In this document: piece after piece, positions 1 to 8,382 of the stretch | How the letters are laid out: every line of letters starts with the position of its first letter | Position numbering within the stretch: the first letter of the stretch is position 1 | Assembly (NCBI GenBank): GCA_963579235.1 | Contig: CAUZFM010000044.1 | Coordinates: forward strand, 1-22,096 | Length of the DNA stretch: 22,096 nucleotides | Source: UBA1149 sp963579235 | GTDB lineage: Bacteria > Desulfobacterota > Binatia > UBA1149 | Direction of reading: 5' to 3' | The notes under the pieces: generated by a model | Told to the model about the DNA's origin: nothing | Seen by the model: the letters and a program-made list of their open reading frames with translations, nothing else | The model's database searches: none | Translations under genes and position numbers: made by a program

Positions 1-1165
1 TTTCTATAACAACTGAGATCTTGATCTCCGAGGTTGAGATCATCTGGATGTTTACGCCGGCGTCTGAGAGCACCTCGAACATCCGTGCCGCGACACCAGC
101 GTGGTTGCGCATTCCCAGGCCCACCACCGACACCTTGGCCACGGTGTCGCTGCTGTCGACGCCTCCGGCTCCGACTTTCTCAGCGACCTCCTGGACGAGC
201 TTGGCCGCAGCCGAAAAATCCTCGCCGGAAACCGTAAAAGTAAGATCGGTGTGTCCATCGGCACTTACGTTCTGGACTATCATGTCAACGACGACGCCCT
301 TCTCGGCGAGCGGCCCGAACAGTGACGCAGCCAGCCCCGGAGTATCGGGTACCAACTTGACGGTAATCTTTGCCTGGTCACGGTCAAACGCGACACCGGA
401 TACCATAACCTCTTCCATACCTTCCTCCTCGGGCACAACCCAGGTGCCCTCACCGTCGGCAAAACTGGAGCACACCCTTAGCTTGACGCCGTATCGCTTA
501 GCGCACTCCACGGCTCTTATCTGCAACACCTTGGCGCCGAGCCCAGCCAGCTCGAGCATTTCGTCGTAAGATATTTTTTCCAACCGCACGGCCTGGTCGC
601 AGATCCGTGGATCGGTGGTGTAAACACCGTCTACATCGGTGCATATGTCGCAGCTTACCGCGCCCAGGGCTGCGGCAAGGGCCACCGCCGTAGTGTCAGA
701 ACCACCGCGGCCGAGGGTGGTTATGTTGCCATCTGAATCGATGCCCTGGAAACCCGCGACCACTGTCACCTTATGTTCTTCAAAAGCGCGCTCGATACGG
801 GAAACATTGATCGACTGGATCCGCGCTTTACCGTGCGCGGAATCGGTGGAGATGCGAGCCTGGTGGCCAAGCAGAGATTCGGCCGGCACGCCTTGTTCCT
901 TGAGTGCCAGTGCCAGCAGCGCACAAGACACTTGTTCGCCGGTTGAAAGCAGCACGTCGAGTTCGCGGGCATCGGGGTCCCCGGACAGCGAGCGCGCCAG
1001 TTCCAGCAGCCGGTCGGTTTCTCCGCTCATGGCCGAAACGACCACGGCGACGTTGAGCCCCTGTTCCCAGCGACGTTTTACCCGGGCAGCTACCGCTCTA
1101 ATGCGGTCGAGATCTCCGAGCGAGGTCCCCCCGTATTTCTGTACTGTTCTTTCTGCCGTGGCCAT
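1..1165 (-). CDS. lysC: Aspartate kinase (3' end beyond window)
   Basis: Phosphorylates L-aspartate with ATP, the first step towards lysine, threonine, methionine and diaminopimelate. My translation of the complementary strand from the ATG at 1163-1165 is open to the window edge and gives 388 residues. Visible are the N-terminal KYGGTS nucleotide/substrate motif (residues 10-15), the kinase-domain stretch TTLGRGGSDTTAVALAAALG, and two C-terminal ACT regulatory segments, ending near IKISVVIE. The family usually has about 405-410 residues, so about 20 residues are missing on the left. It lies 43 bases after tsaE and is probably the last or a late gene of the operon. ACT domains suggest allosteric feedback by lysine and/or threonine, but which effector cannot be read from sequence. 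The start is supported by its position just before KYGGTS; the upstream GAAAGA is only a modest ribosome site. Confidence 0.95.
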   Translation of the reverse strand, partial: MATAERTVQKYGGTSLGDLDRIRAVAARVKRRWEQGLNVAVVVSAMSGETDRLLELARSLSGDPDARELDVLLSTGEQVSCALLALALKEQGVPAESLLGHQARISTDSAHGKARIQSINVSRIERAFEEHKVTVVAGFQGIDSDGNITTLGRGGSDTTAVALAAALGAVSCDICTDVDGVYTTDPRICDQAVRLEKISYDEMLELAGLGAKVLQIRAVECAKRYGVKLRVCSSFADGEGTWVVPEEEGMEEVMVSGVAFDRDQAKITVKLVPDTPGLAASLFGPLAEKGVVVDMIVQNVSADGHTDLTFTVSGEDFSAAAKLVQEVAEKVGAGGVDSSDTVAKVSVVGLGMRNHAGVAARMFEVLSDAGVNIQMISTSEIKISVVIE

Positions 1166-1208
1166 TATCTTTCGCGCCAGCAAGGCGCGGGCGCTGGCGG
1201 CCGCCCGT

Positions 1209-1712
1209 TCAGCTCACGGCGTCCAGTGCGCGCTGCAGCCCCTGCCCAGCAAATTTAAGTTCAATCGACCTATACTCCGGGTTTTTCACGGCAATTTCAA
1301 CGGTTACGAGCTTTTGCGGCGGAGGACCCCTGTAGAATTCCCACCATTCCACGGCCGCGAGCCCTGCAGCGCCAAGTACGCGTTGCAGGCCGATCCCGTC
1401 GATTGCTTCTTCTATGACAGCGTCGTCCATGGAGCCGAGGCGATAAAGGTCTGCGTGATGAAAAGGGCCGCTGTCGCCTTCGTAGGACTGCAGGTACACG
1501 AAACTCGGGCTCGAGACCTCTCGTGGGTCGACCCCCCTACCCTCCGCCAAGCCCCGACAGAACACGGTTTTGCCCGCCCCGAGTCGACCCGACAGGCCAA
1601 CAACGCAGCCCTCGTCCAGTGCCGAAGCGAGCTTGCTTGCCAGATCCTGGGTGGCCGCTTCGCTGCCTACGCGCAGTTGGACCCGCTGCTTACTGCTCGT
1701 ATTCGTAGTCAT
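1209..1712 (-). CDS. tsaE: tRNA t6A biosynthesis ATPase TsaE
   Basis: Small P-loop ATPase that works with TsaB and TsaD to make N6-threonylcarbamoyladenosine at position 37 of ANN-decoding tRNAs in the cytoplasm. The 167-residue protein shows Walker A GRLGAGKT (about residues 42-49), the switch-like segment SPSFVYLQSYEG, the HHADLYRL motif and AVEWWEF, all typical of the family; length is also typical. The ATG at 1710-1712 is preferred over the GTG directly before it (1713-1715). Either choice overlaps the 3' end of nnr by 23-26 bases, implying translational coupling. An nnr-tsaE pairing is common in bacteria, and in some species the two are fused to or sit beside alr. Nothing unusual is seen in the motifs. 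Confidence 0.94.
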   Translation of the reverse strand: MTTNTSSKQRVQLRVGSEAATQDLASKLASALDEGCVVGLSGRLGAGKTVFCRGLAEGRGVDPREVSSPSFVYLQSYEGDSGPFHHADLYRLGSMDDAVIEEAIDGIGLQRVLGAAGLAAVEWWEFYRGPPPQKLVTVEIAVKNPEYRSIELKFAGQGLQRALDAVS

Positions 1713-3306
1713 CACCGTTACCGTGCCTGATTGAAGTCATAGCCAGGGGCAGTTCGTTTGCCAGCTCCGACGCCAGGTAGCCGCAGTTCCCGAGTGCAGC
1801 CTCCATGCGGTCACCGGCTAGTCCGTGCAGAAACACGCCGGCCGCGGCTGCCTCGAAGCTGTCTGGTATCTGGGCCTGCAGGGTGCCGATCACCCCGGCG
1901 AGGACGTCTCCCATCCCGGCACTGGCCATGCCCGGATTTCCCGACAGGTTGAAAGCCGTACGTTCCTCGGCGCAGACAACGGTGGCGGCACCCTTGAGCA
2001 CAATGACCACGTGGTTGCTGCGGGCGTAGCCGGCGGCTGCTGAAAGCCGGTCGCGTTGTACCTCAGCTGCAGAACTGGCCAGCAGCCGTGCCATCTCACC
2101 CGGGTGCGGAGTCATGACGGCCGTAGTTGCTCCGTTTCTGGATCTTGCCAGCAATGCTTCGCGTCCCCTGTCAGCGGCTTCGGCAAGTACGTTGAGCGCG
2201 TCGGCGTCGAGGAGTAGAGGCCCCGCGTAAGAATCAATCAAGGAGAATACCAGGTCGCTTGCTCCCGGACCGGTCCCCAGTCCGGGACCCAACACCACCG
2301 AATCGTAGTCGTTCATGCCCTCGCGCAGCCCGTTCCACGCGCCCTCGGCTACCTGCCCCCCCTCGTCGGCGAGCTCGCGGGTCATGGTCTCGGCCATTGC
2401 GCCGTCGACGATAGCCGCCAGGCTAGAGGGCACGGCCAGGGTCACCAGTCCAGCCCCGCAACGCAGCGCCGCAGTGCCAGCGAGCACAACCGCACCGGAT
2501 TTTCCGCTCGAACCTCCGACGATGAGCACGTGGCCCAGTTCGCCCTTGTGTATGCTGCGGTGGCGCAGGGGCAAGGTCTCACCGCAGCGTTCGGCGTCGA
2601 TTGTTTCGGCGTCGGGCAGCACGCCAGCCAGAGCGGGTTCCAGCAGGCCGATGTCGGCCACGTTCACGCGACCTCCGTGGTTGGGGCCATCGCCGAGAAA
2701 AAGCCCGCGCTTGGCGCAACCGAAGGTAACGGTCGTGTCGGCGATGACGGCTACGCCGAGTGGCCTTCCGCTGTCGCTGCAGAGCCCCGACGGGATGTCG
2801 GCGGCTACTACCGGCAGGCCTGACGCGTTGAGCGCCGTTACCAGCTCTGCTGCTTCACCAGCCAGCTCGCGGTTGAGTCCAGTACCGAAGATTGCGTCCA
2901 CGGCCACCGCGCAGCCATCGGCGCCTTCTTCAGTCAGCAATTCGAGCGCATCGGCAGCGTCCAGGGTCTCACCGCCGACTCCCTCCCAGATGGCGAGGTT
3001 GTGCTCGGCGCTGCTACCCGCTCGCGGCCTTCCGCAACAGAGAACCACCGCGACACTCCTGCCGGCGGTTTTGAGCAGCCGCGCTGCCACTAACCCGTCG
3101 CCACCGTTGTTGCCTTTGCCGCAGAGCAACAAGACGGTTGCGGTCTGCTCGGAGATTTCGTTTGGATCACGGGGCAGCCAGGCGGCGGCTGCTGTGGCAA
3201 GGGCGGCACCCGCGTTTTCCATCAGCTCAAGTGCCGGCATGCCGGCGGCTATCGTAGCCTCTTCCATGGCGGCGGCGGTCGACCTTCCGACGACAGGCCA
3301 GGACAC
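1690..3306 (-). CDS. nnr: Bifunctional NAD(P)HX epimerase / dehydratase
   Basis: Repairs hydrated NADH and NADPH: the N-terminal YjeF-type domain epimerises R- and S-NAD(P)HX, and the C-terminal ribokinase-like domain dehydrates the S form using ADP. Visible in the N-terminal half are GKGNNGGDG (about residues 63-71), AVDAIFGTGLNRE, DIPSGLCSDSG and TFGCAKRG. The C-terminal half shows HKGELGHVLIVGGSSGKSG, LGPGLGTG, LDADALNVL, TPHPGEMARLL and GNPGMASAGMGDVLAG. I chose the GTG at 3304-3306, giving 538 residues. It lies one base after the pdxJ stop, is preceded by GGGGAG eight bases upstream, and the protein then begins close to the usual epimerase N-terminus. The in-frame ATG at 3348 would run inside pdxJ. 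Nearby order usually includes acpS; it is missing here. Confidence 0.94.
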   Translation of the reverse strand: MSWPVVGRSTAAAMEEATIAAGMPALELMENAGAALATAAAAWLPRDPNEISEQTATVLLLCGKGNNGGDGLVAARLLKTAGRSVAVVLCCGRPRAGSSAEHNLAIWEGVGGETLDAADALELLTEEGADGCAVAVDAIFGTGLNRELAGEAAELVTALNASGLPVVAADIPSGLCSDSGRPLGVAVIADTTVTFGCAKRGLFLGDGPNHGGRVNVADIGLLEPALAGVLPDAETIDAERCGETLPLRHRSIHKGELGHVLIVGGSSGKSGAVVLAGTAALRCGAGLVTLAVPSSLAAIVDGAMAETMTRELADEGGQVAEGAWNGLREGMNDYDSVVLGPGLGTGPGASDLVFSLIDSYAGPLLLDADALNVLAEAADRGREALLARSRNGATTAVMTPHPGEMARLLASSAAEVQRDRLSAAAGYARSNHVVIVLKGAATVVCAEERTAFNLSGNPGMASAGMGDVLAGVIGTLQAQIPDSFEAAAAGVFLHGLAGDRMEAALGNCGYLASELANELPLAMTSIRHGNGDDYEYEQ

Positions 3307-3307
3307 T

Positions 3308-4030
3308 TTAGTTTCTCCCCATGGCGGTGAGCATTTCGCCCACGGCACCCTCGATGCCGAGAAAAATGGCCCTGGCTACGATGCTGTGACCTATGTTGAG
3401 CTCAACCACTCCGGGAAGTGAGGCAACAGCGCCCACGTTGGCCACGGTCAGGCCGTGGCCGGCGTTTACCTGCAGGCCAAGCCCCACCGCGTGCAACGCT
3501 GCCCGGCGTAGCAATTCGAGTTCAAGGGCTGCCTTCTCTCCGTTGGCATCGGCGTAGCGCCCGGTGTGAAGTTCTATGACCGGAGCCCCGCTTTCCATCG
3601 CTGCGCTTATTTCGTCGAGGTTGGGGTCGATAAAAAGGCTCACCTTTACGCCTGCATCCGCGAGCCGGGCGAGTCGCGGGGCCAGTTCTTTTTCGCGGCC
3701 GCGCACGGCCAGTCCACCTTCGGTGGTGAGCTCTTCGCGCCGCTCGGGTACCAGGCAGACGTCTGCGGGCTTGAGTGCCGCGGCAAACTCAATCATCTCA
3801 TCGGTGGCTGCCATTTCCAGGTTCAGCTTGGTCTTGACTGCCAGCGCCATTCTCGACACGTCGCTGTCGTTTATGTGTCGGCGATCTTCGCGCAGGTGAA
3901 TCGTGATGCTGTTGGCACCGGCTCGTTCGGCGGCCATGGCAGCTTCGACCGGGTCCGGGTAATCAGTTTTTCGGGCCTGGCGTATTGTGGCCACGTGGTC
4001 GACGTTTACGCCGAGGCTGACCTCTGCCAC
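3308..4030 (-). CDS. pdxJ: Pyridoxine 5'-phosphate synthase
   Basis: Condenses 3-amino-2-oxopropyl phosphate with 1-deoxy-D-xylulose 5-phosphate to pyridoxine 5'-phosphate, the ring-closing step of the DXP-dependent vitamin B6 route. The 240-residue TIM-barrel protein has the family landmarks LGVNVDHVATIRQAR (residues 6-20), HLREDRRHI, NLEMAAT, CLVPERREELTTEGGL, VSLFIDP, ELHTG, VNAGHGL and ELNIGHSI; length is typical. The start is a GTG (4028-4030) nine bases after the glmM stop. A GAGAAG sequence overlapping that stop serves as ribosome site. Its presence means that this organism uses the DXP-dependent rather than the PdxS/PdxT route for B6, at least by this gene. Confidence 0.96.
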   Translation of the reverse strand: MAEVSLGVNVDHVATIRQARKTDYPDPVEAAMAAERAGANSITIHLREDRRHINDSDVSRMALAVKTKLNLEMAATDEMIEFAAALKPADVCLVPERREELTTEGGLAVRGREKELAPRLARLADAGVKVSLFIDPNLDEISAAMESGAPVIELHTGRYADANGEKAALELELLRRAALHAVGLGLQVNAGHGLTVANVGAVASLPGVVELNIGHSIVARAIFLGIEGAVGEMLTAMGRN

Positions 4031-4039
4031 CTGTTCTTC

Positions 4040-5419
4040 TCAACCCAGCCGCGCCTGGATGGCGTCGGCTATGGCGCGCGCGTGCTCTTCGACTGCGCTG
4101 TCTTCGGAGCCCTCGACCATGACCCGGGCCAGAGCCTGGGTGCCCGAGTAGCGCACAAGCACCCGCCCCTTTTCGCCCAGTGCATCGCGCGCACTGTCAA
4201 TGGCCGAACAGATATCCGCTTCCTCGGCGAGGTCGCTCTTCTCCTGGACGGCGACGTTTATAAGCATTTGCGGATATCTGTTTATGGGGGCGTGGAGTTC
4301 AGACAGCGGCTTGTTGGCTTCCTGCATGGCCACCAGCACAGACAGCGCTGAGATCATGCCATCGCCGGTGGTCGTGTTGTCGAGGCAGATCAAGTGTCCC
4401 GACTGCTCTCCGCCGAGATTGCAGCCGGTTTCTTTCATCATTTCTACTACGTAACGATCGCCGACGTTGGCGCGCAGCAGCCCGATGCCCTGTTCTTTGA
4501 GGTACACCTCGAGCCCGAGGTTGCTCATCACAGTGCCCACCACAGCGTCGCCTCGCAGCACCCCGCTTTGTTTCATATGGGTGGCCAGTATCGCCATCAT
4601 GCGGTCACCGTCCACCTCGGCGCCGAGTTCGTCGACCATGATAACCCGGTCAGCGTCGCCGTCGAGAGCTATGCCTGCATGGGCGCCCTCTCGAAGGACG
4701 CGCTCCCGCAAAAGGTCGGTATACATCGCCCCGCAGCCCTCGTTGATGTTAAAGCCGTCAGGCTGATCGCCAATAGCCACCACCTCAGCGCCGAGCTCCT
4801 CGAGTACCGCGGGGGCAACGCGGTAAGCAGCACCGTTGGCACAGTCGACCACGAGCCGGAATCCAGCCAGGGTTCGCCCCCGTGGCACCGCTGACTTCAG
4901 AAAAACATTGTAGCGTCCGTCGGCATCGTCTACTCGTCGGGCTTTCCCAATGGCGCCGGCCGTTGGGCGCATGCGGTCGATCTCGCTGCCGAGCATGAGT
5001 TCTTCGATCAGTGCTTCGTCGGCGTCGGGGAGCTTGAACGCATCGGGTCCAAAGAACTTGATGCCGTTATCTTCAAAGGGATTATGTGAAGCAGATATAG
5101 AGACCCCGGCGTCGGCCCTCATGCTTCGCGTGAGGAACGCTATGCCCGGTGTTGGCATCGGTCCCACGAGCAACACGTCGACCCCCATGGAGGTAAGCCC
5201 CGAGGCGAGCGCGGTTTCTATCATGTAACCAGACACGCGGGTATCCTTACCGATGAGAACCTTGTGTTGCCGATCGCCGTCGGTTTGAAAGAATCGGCCT
5301 ACCGCGCGGCCCAGGCGCAGGACGGTCTCGGGAGTCATGGGTTCTATGTTGGCCACGCCCCTGACGCCGTCAGTGCCGAACATGCGGCGGACGCCGCTGT
5401 CGTTTTTCTCGCCTGTCAT
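4040..5419 (-). CDS. glmM: Phosphoglucosamine mutase
   Basis: Interconverts glucosamine 6-phosphate and glucosamine 1-phosphate, feeding UDP-GlcNAc for peptidoglycan and LPS. The 459-residue protein has FGTDGVRG near its N-terminus, the phosphoserine loop SISASHNP with catalytic Ser111, the metal-binding loop DGDAD (residues 253-257), the sugar-binding GEQSGHLI (about 337-344) and the C-terminal phosphate-binding loop RYSGTQ (423-428). In the last loop the usual SGTE reads SGTQ, followed by A where P is common. The ATG at 5417-5419 is supported by GGGAG eight bases upstream; an internal ATG at residue 13 would remove residues not needed for the fold but has less ribosome-site support. It is 90 bases downstream of folP and nine bases upstream of pdxJ. 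Confidence 0.96.
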   Translation of the reverse strand: MTGEKNDSGVRRMFGTDGVRGVANIEPMTPETVLRLGRAVGRFFQTDGDRQHKVLIGKDTRVSGYMIETALASGLTSMGVDVLLVGPMPTPGIAFLTRSMRADAGVSISASHNPFEDNGIKFFGPDAFKLPDADEALIEELMLGSEIDRMRPTAGAIGKARRVDDADGRYNVFLKSAVPRGRTLAGFRLVVDCANGAAYRVAPAVLEELGAEVVAIGDQPDGFNINEGCGAMYTDLLRERVLREGAHAGIALDGDADRVIMVDELGAEVDGDRMMAILATHMKQSGVLRGDAVVGTVMSNLGLEVYLKEQGIGLLRANVGDRYVVEMMKETGCNLGGEQSGHLICLDNTTTGDGMISALSVLVAMQEANKPLSELHAPINRYPQMLINVAVQEKSDLAEEADICSAIDSARDALGEKGRVLVRYSGTQALARVMVEGSEDSAVEEHARAIADAIQARLG

Positions 5420-5464
5420 TGAGTGGTCTCCCTCGCCGCCGTCACTGGGTTCCAGCCTGCCGCT

Positions 5465-5470
5465 ATTGTA
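5465..5470 (-). promoter_or_regulatory. Possible -10 element upstream of glmM
   Basis: The 90-base folP-glmM gap is the largest inside the ftsH-lysC run. On the minus strand it contains TACAAT, five of six matches to the sigma-70 -10 consensus, about 46 bases before the glmM ATG. At 17-base spacing the -35 position reads GCGGCA, a poor match. It could be an internal promoter for glmM and following genes, but a chance match is quite possible. Confidence 0.2.
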
Positions 5471-5509
5471 TCGCAGAAACCGGGACTTGCCGCACCTCCA
5501 GCTCCTGTG

Positions 5510-6382
5510 TCAGGATTCCCTGTGCCTGCGTAGCGCGGCGCCCAGCTTAACGGCTTGCAGGGTAGAGGCCGGGTCGTGGGTCCGGATCAGCTCCACGCCG
5601 CTGAAAGCGGCCAGCGCTGCCGCTGCCGCGCTGGCGGTGTCTCGCTCAGAGGCGCACTCGATGTCGCACACCTCGCCCAGCCAGCGCTTCCGCGAGGGGC
5701 CGAGCATGACGGGTTGATCGCCCTGCCAGCGCTGCTTGAAATTGGCCACCAGTTCCAGGTTGTCGTCCAGTTTTTTGCCGAAGCCCAGGCCCGGGTCCAC
5801 GACAAGCGCGTTCGCGGCTATGCCCGCTTCGACAGCCAAGCGGCATCTCTCGTCCAGAAAATCGCTGACTTCGGTCACTACCTGTCCGTATTTAGCCAGG
5901 TCCATCATGACTTCTGGCCGGCCTGGACTATGCATCAACACCAGGCCTGCCCCGGTCTTTGCCACCAGGGAAAACATGTCGGCGTCCCAGCGACACGCTG
6001 ATACATCGTTTACGATCGCGGCGCCGCAGTCCAGTGCCTCCCGGGCCACAGCGGCGCGAACGGTATCAATTGAGAAGAGCACCTTCGCCTGTCGTCCGAG
6101 TTCGCGAACTACCGGTGAGATTCGTGCGAGTTCTTCGTCCTGGTCTACGGGCGAGGAACCCGGGCGTGTAGACTCACCTCCAACGTCGATTACGTCCGCG
6201 CCCAGTTCGACCATTTCAAGAGCGGCTTCTACGGCTTCCTCGGGGCGAGTGAAGCGTCCCCCGTCAGAAAACGAATCAGGTGTCAGGTTGAGAATGCCGA
6301 ACAGCAGCGGACGACCGGCCAGGTCCAAGGGGCCCCTGGCCGTGGCCAGCTTGCGTAGCAGCGGCTCTTCGTCGTTGTTCAA
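5510..6382 (-). CDS. folP: Dihydropteroate synthase
   Basis: Joins p-aminobenzoate to 6-hydroxymethyl-7,8-dihydropterin diphosphate in folate synthesis; target of sulfonamides. The 290-residue TIM barrel shows GILNLTPDSFSDGG (about residues 29-42), the loop-2 motif DVGGESTRPGS, SIDT, NDVSA, LMHSPGRP, VDPGLGFGK and the C-terminal GPSRKR and RTHDP motifs, all canonical. The start taken is a TTG (6380-6382) ten bases after the ftsH stop. The ribosome site before it is weak (GAAAG), so the exact N-terminus is uncertain, although about 28 residues before the GILNLTPDSF strand is normal for the family. The ftsH-folP-glmM order is widely conserved, also in Escherichia coli. Confidence 0.95.
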   Translation of the reverse strand: MNNDEEPLLRKLATARGPLDLAGRPLLFGILNLTPDSFSDGGRFTRPEEAVEAALEMVELGADVIDVGGESTRPGSSPVDQDEELARISPVVRELGRQAKVLFSIDTVRAAVAREALDCGAAIVNDVSACRWDADMFSLVAKTGAGLVLMHSPGRPEVMMDLAKYGQVVTEVSDFLDERCRLAVEAGIAANALVVDPGLGFGKKLDDNLELVANFKQRWQGDQPVMLGPSRKRWLGEVCDIECASERDTASAAAAALAAFSGVELIRTHDPASTLQAVKLGAALRRHRES

Positions 6383-6392
6383 TAGACGGCTT

Positions 6393-8222
6393 TCAGGCTG
6401 GTACGGGTGCCGGCTCGGAAACCGGCGGCGGCTCGACGCCGCCTTCCCTGAGAAGCCGCTGGATGTCGGTGTTGTCCAGTACTTCGTGTTCCAGCAAGGC
6501 TTCGGCCATCTTGTGCAGGATCGCGAGATTCTCGTCGAGCAGCGTGCGAGCTTTCTTGTAAGCCCCCGAGAGGATGTTCCTGACCTCGGCGTCTATGCTG
6601 CCCGCGGTAGCCTCGGAGTACTCGCGCCGCTGCGTGATATCCATGCCCAGGAATACTTCTTCGTTTGGTTTGCTGTAGGTAACTGGCCCCATGGAATCGC
6701 TCATTCCCCACTCGCAGACCATTTTTCGCGCCAACTCGGTTGCTTTCTCGATGTCATTGCCGGCGCCTGTCGTCATTTCGTCCATGACAATCTCTTCGGC
6801 CACCCTGCCCCCGTAAAGGATGATGAGGTTATTGTTCAAGTAACGGCGGTTGTAGGAGTGACGGTCTTCGACCGGAATCTGCTGAGTCAGCCCGAGGGCC
6901 ATGCCCCTGGGTATGATGGTGACCTTGTGCACCGGGTCGGCGCCCGGCAACAACGCTGCTATCAGGGCGTGGCCTGACTCGTGGTAAGCCGTGTTGCGCT
7001 TTTCTTCGTCGGTCATTACGAGGCTGCGTCTCTCGCTGCCCATCATAATCTTGTCCTTGGCGAGGTCGAAATTATTCTGGCACACCGCGTCCATGTTCTC
7101 GCGGGCGGCATGCAGGGCGGCTTCGTTGACCAGGTTCTCAAGATCGGCACCACTGAAACCCGGCGTGGCGCGTCCGATGACGCTAAGGTCTACGTCGTCG
7201 CCCAGCGGGACCTTGCGGGTATGCACCTTGAGAATTCCGGTCCTGCCACGGACGTCGGGTTGCGGCACGACAATAGTCCGGTCGAAACGTCCAGGGCGTA
7301 ACAAGGCAGGATCGAGTACGTCTGGTCGGTTGGTGGCCGCCACCAGTATTACGCCTTCGTTTGATTCGAAGCCGTCCATCTCGACCAACAGCTGGTTGAG
7401 GGTCTGTTCCCGTTCGTCGTGCCCACCGCCGAGGCCCGCCCCTCGGTGGCGACCGACCGCGTCTATCTCGTCGATGAAGATAATGCAGGGAGCGTTTTTC
7501 TTGCCCTGCGTGAAGAGGTCGCGCACTCGCGAAGCCCCTACCCCAACGAACATCTCGACGAAGTCAGAGCCGGAGATCGAGTAAAAAGGCACGCCGGCTT
7601 CGCCCGCCACGGCCCGTGCCAACAGGGTCTTGCCGGTGCCCGGCGCGCCAACAAGCAGCACGCCCTTGGGTATGCGACCGCCCAGGCGTGTGAACTTTTT
7701 GGGGTCGCGCAGGAAGGCGATGATTTCTTCGAGTTCTTCCTTGGCTTCCTCTATTCCAGCGACGTCACCGAAAGTTACTTTCTGCTCGTTCTCGTTCAGC
7801 AGTCGCGCCCGGCTCTTACCGAAGGACATGGCTTTGCCGCCACCCATCTGCATCTGCCGCATGAAGAAAATCCACACGCCGACCAGCAGCAGCATAGGAA
7901 ACCATTGCACCAGGAGGATGACGTACCATGGTTCGTTGGCCTGGGGCTTCACCTCGAAGGGCACGTCTACGGCCTTGATCTCGTCAACAGCATCGTCGAG
8001 CGGGCCGTAAGTGGTGAATGTGCGGCCGCCATCGATGGTGCCGCTTATCTGGTCTCCCTGCAGGGTAACCTGGTCGATTCTTCCCGCCTGCAGCTGTTCG
8101 ATAAACTCGCTGTATATGACCTTTTCTTCGGTCTGCTGCTGGCCCTGGAACATATTGAAAAGCAGTACGACCATGAGGCCCAGGACGAGCCAGAGGGCGA
8201 TGTTTCGAGAAAACTGGTTCAT
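6393..8222 (-). CDS. ftsH: ATP-dependent zinc metalloprotease FtsH
   Basis: Membrane-anchored AAA+ protease that degrades misfolded membrane proteins and short-lived regulators. Starting at the ATG 8220-8222 it has 609 residues and begins MNQFSRNIALW, the typical FtsH N-terminus; the in-frame ATG at 8258 adds 12 atypical residues. In order: a first membrane helix (about 9-26), a periplasmic domain, a second helix (about 101-121), Walker A GAPGTGKT (192-199), Walker B IIFIDE (247-252), the second region of homology with RPGRFDR (309-315), and the zinc motif HESGH (414-418). A probable third zinc ligand is the Asp of AGNDIEKAT (490). A proline-rich tail ends the protein. It is separated from tilS by 160 bases. 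Confidence 0.97.
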   Translation of the reverse strand: MNQFSRNIALWLVLGLMVVLLFNMFQGQQQTEEKVIYSEFIEQLQAGRIDQVTLQGDQISGTIDGGRTFTTYGPLDDAVDEIKAVDVPFEVKPQANEPWYVILLVQWFPMLLLVGVWIFFMRQMQMGGGKAMSFGKSRARLLNENEQKVTFGDVAGIEEAKEELEEIIAFLRDPKKFTRLGGRIPKGVLLVGAPGTGKTLLARAVAGEAGVPFYSISGSDFVEMFVGVGASRVRDLFTQGKKNAPCIIFIDEIDAVGRHRGAGLGGGHDEREQTLNQLLVEMDGFESNEGVILVAATNRPDVLDPALLRPGRFDRTIVVPQPDVRGRTGILKVHTRKVPLGDDVDLSVIGRATPGFSGADLENLVNEAALHAARENMDAVCQNNFDLAKDKIMMGSERRSLVMTDEEKRNTAYHESGHALIAALLPGADPVHKVTIIPRGMALGLTQQIPVEDRHSYNRRYLNNNLIILYGGRVAEEIVMDEMTTGAGNDIEKATELARKMVCEWGMSDSMGPVTYSKPNEEVFLGMDITQRREYSEATAGSIDAEVRNILSGAYKKARTLLDENLAILHKMAEALLEHEVLDNTDIQRLLREGGVEPPPVSEPAPVPA

Positions 8223-8331
8223 ATTCTGTGGCTCAATCCTTTTGTTGACCCAGGGCACCGCCGCGGCACTGGCGCCCGGCTGCTCAAGTCCTCGGCGAAG
8301 CTATCACGTGCGTTGATGACCGGCAACAAGC

Positions 8332-8356
8332 AAAAAGCCCTGATTCGTGCGGCTTT
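8332..8356 (-). terminator. Weak terminator-like hairpin after tilS
   Basis: On the minus strand AAAGCC and GGCTTT form a six-pair stem with an 11-base loop, followed by a short run of T, 27-50 bases after the tilS stop. It could partly end tilS transcription before ftsH. The stem is short and the T-run ends quickly, so support is weak. Confidence 0.25.
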
Positions 8357-8382
8357 GCGCTCGCAAGCAGCTGCCTGGCTGC

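Noticed and set aside
639..1730. 363-residue plus-strand reading frame over lysC and tsaE
   Set aside because: It is antisense to two genes with clear family motifs; its Ser/Arg/Ala-rich translation has no recognisable domain.
3307..3348. Upstream ATG start for nnr
   Set aside because: It lies inside the pdxJ coding end, while the GTG at 3306 has a good ribosome site and the normal protein start.
2315..3421. 368-residue plus-strand reading frame over nnr and pdxJ
   Set aside because: Low-complexity Ser/Pro/Ala product, opposite to well-supported genes; typical of high-GC antisense frames.
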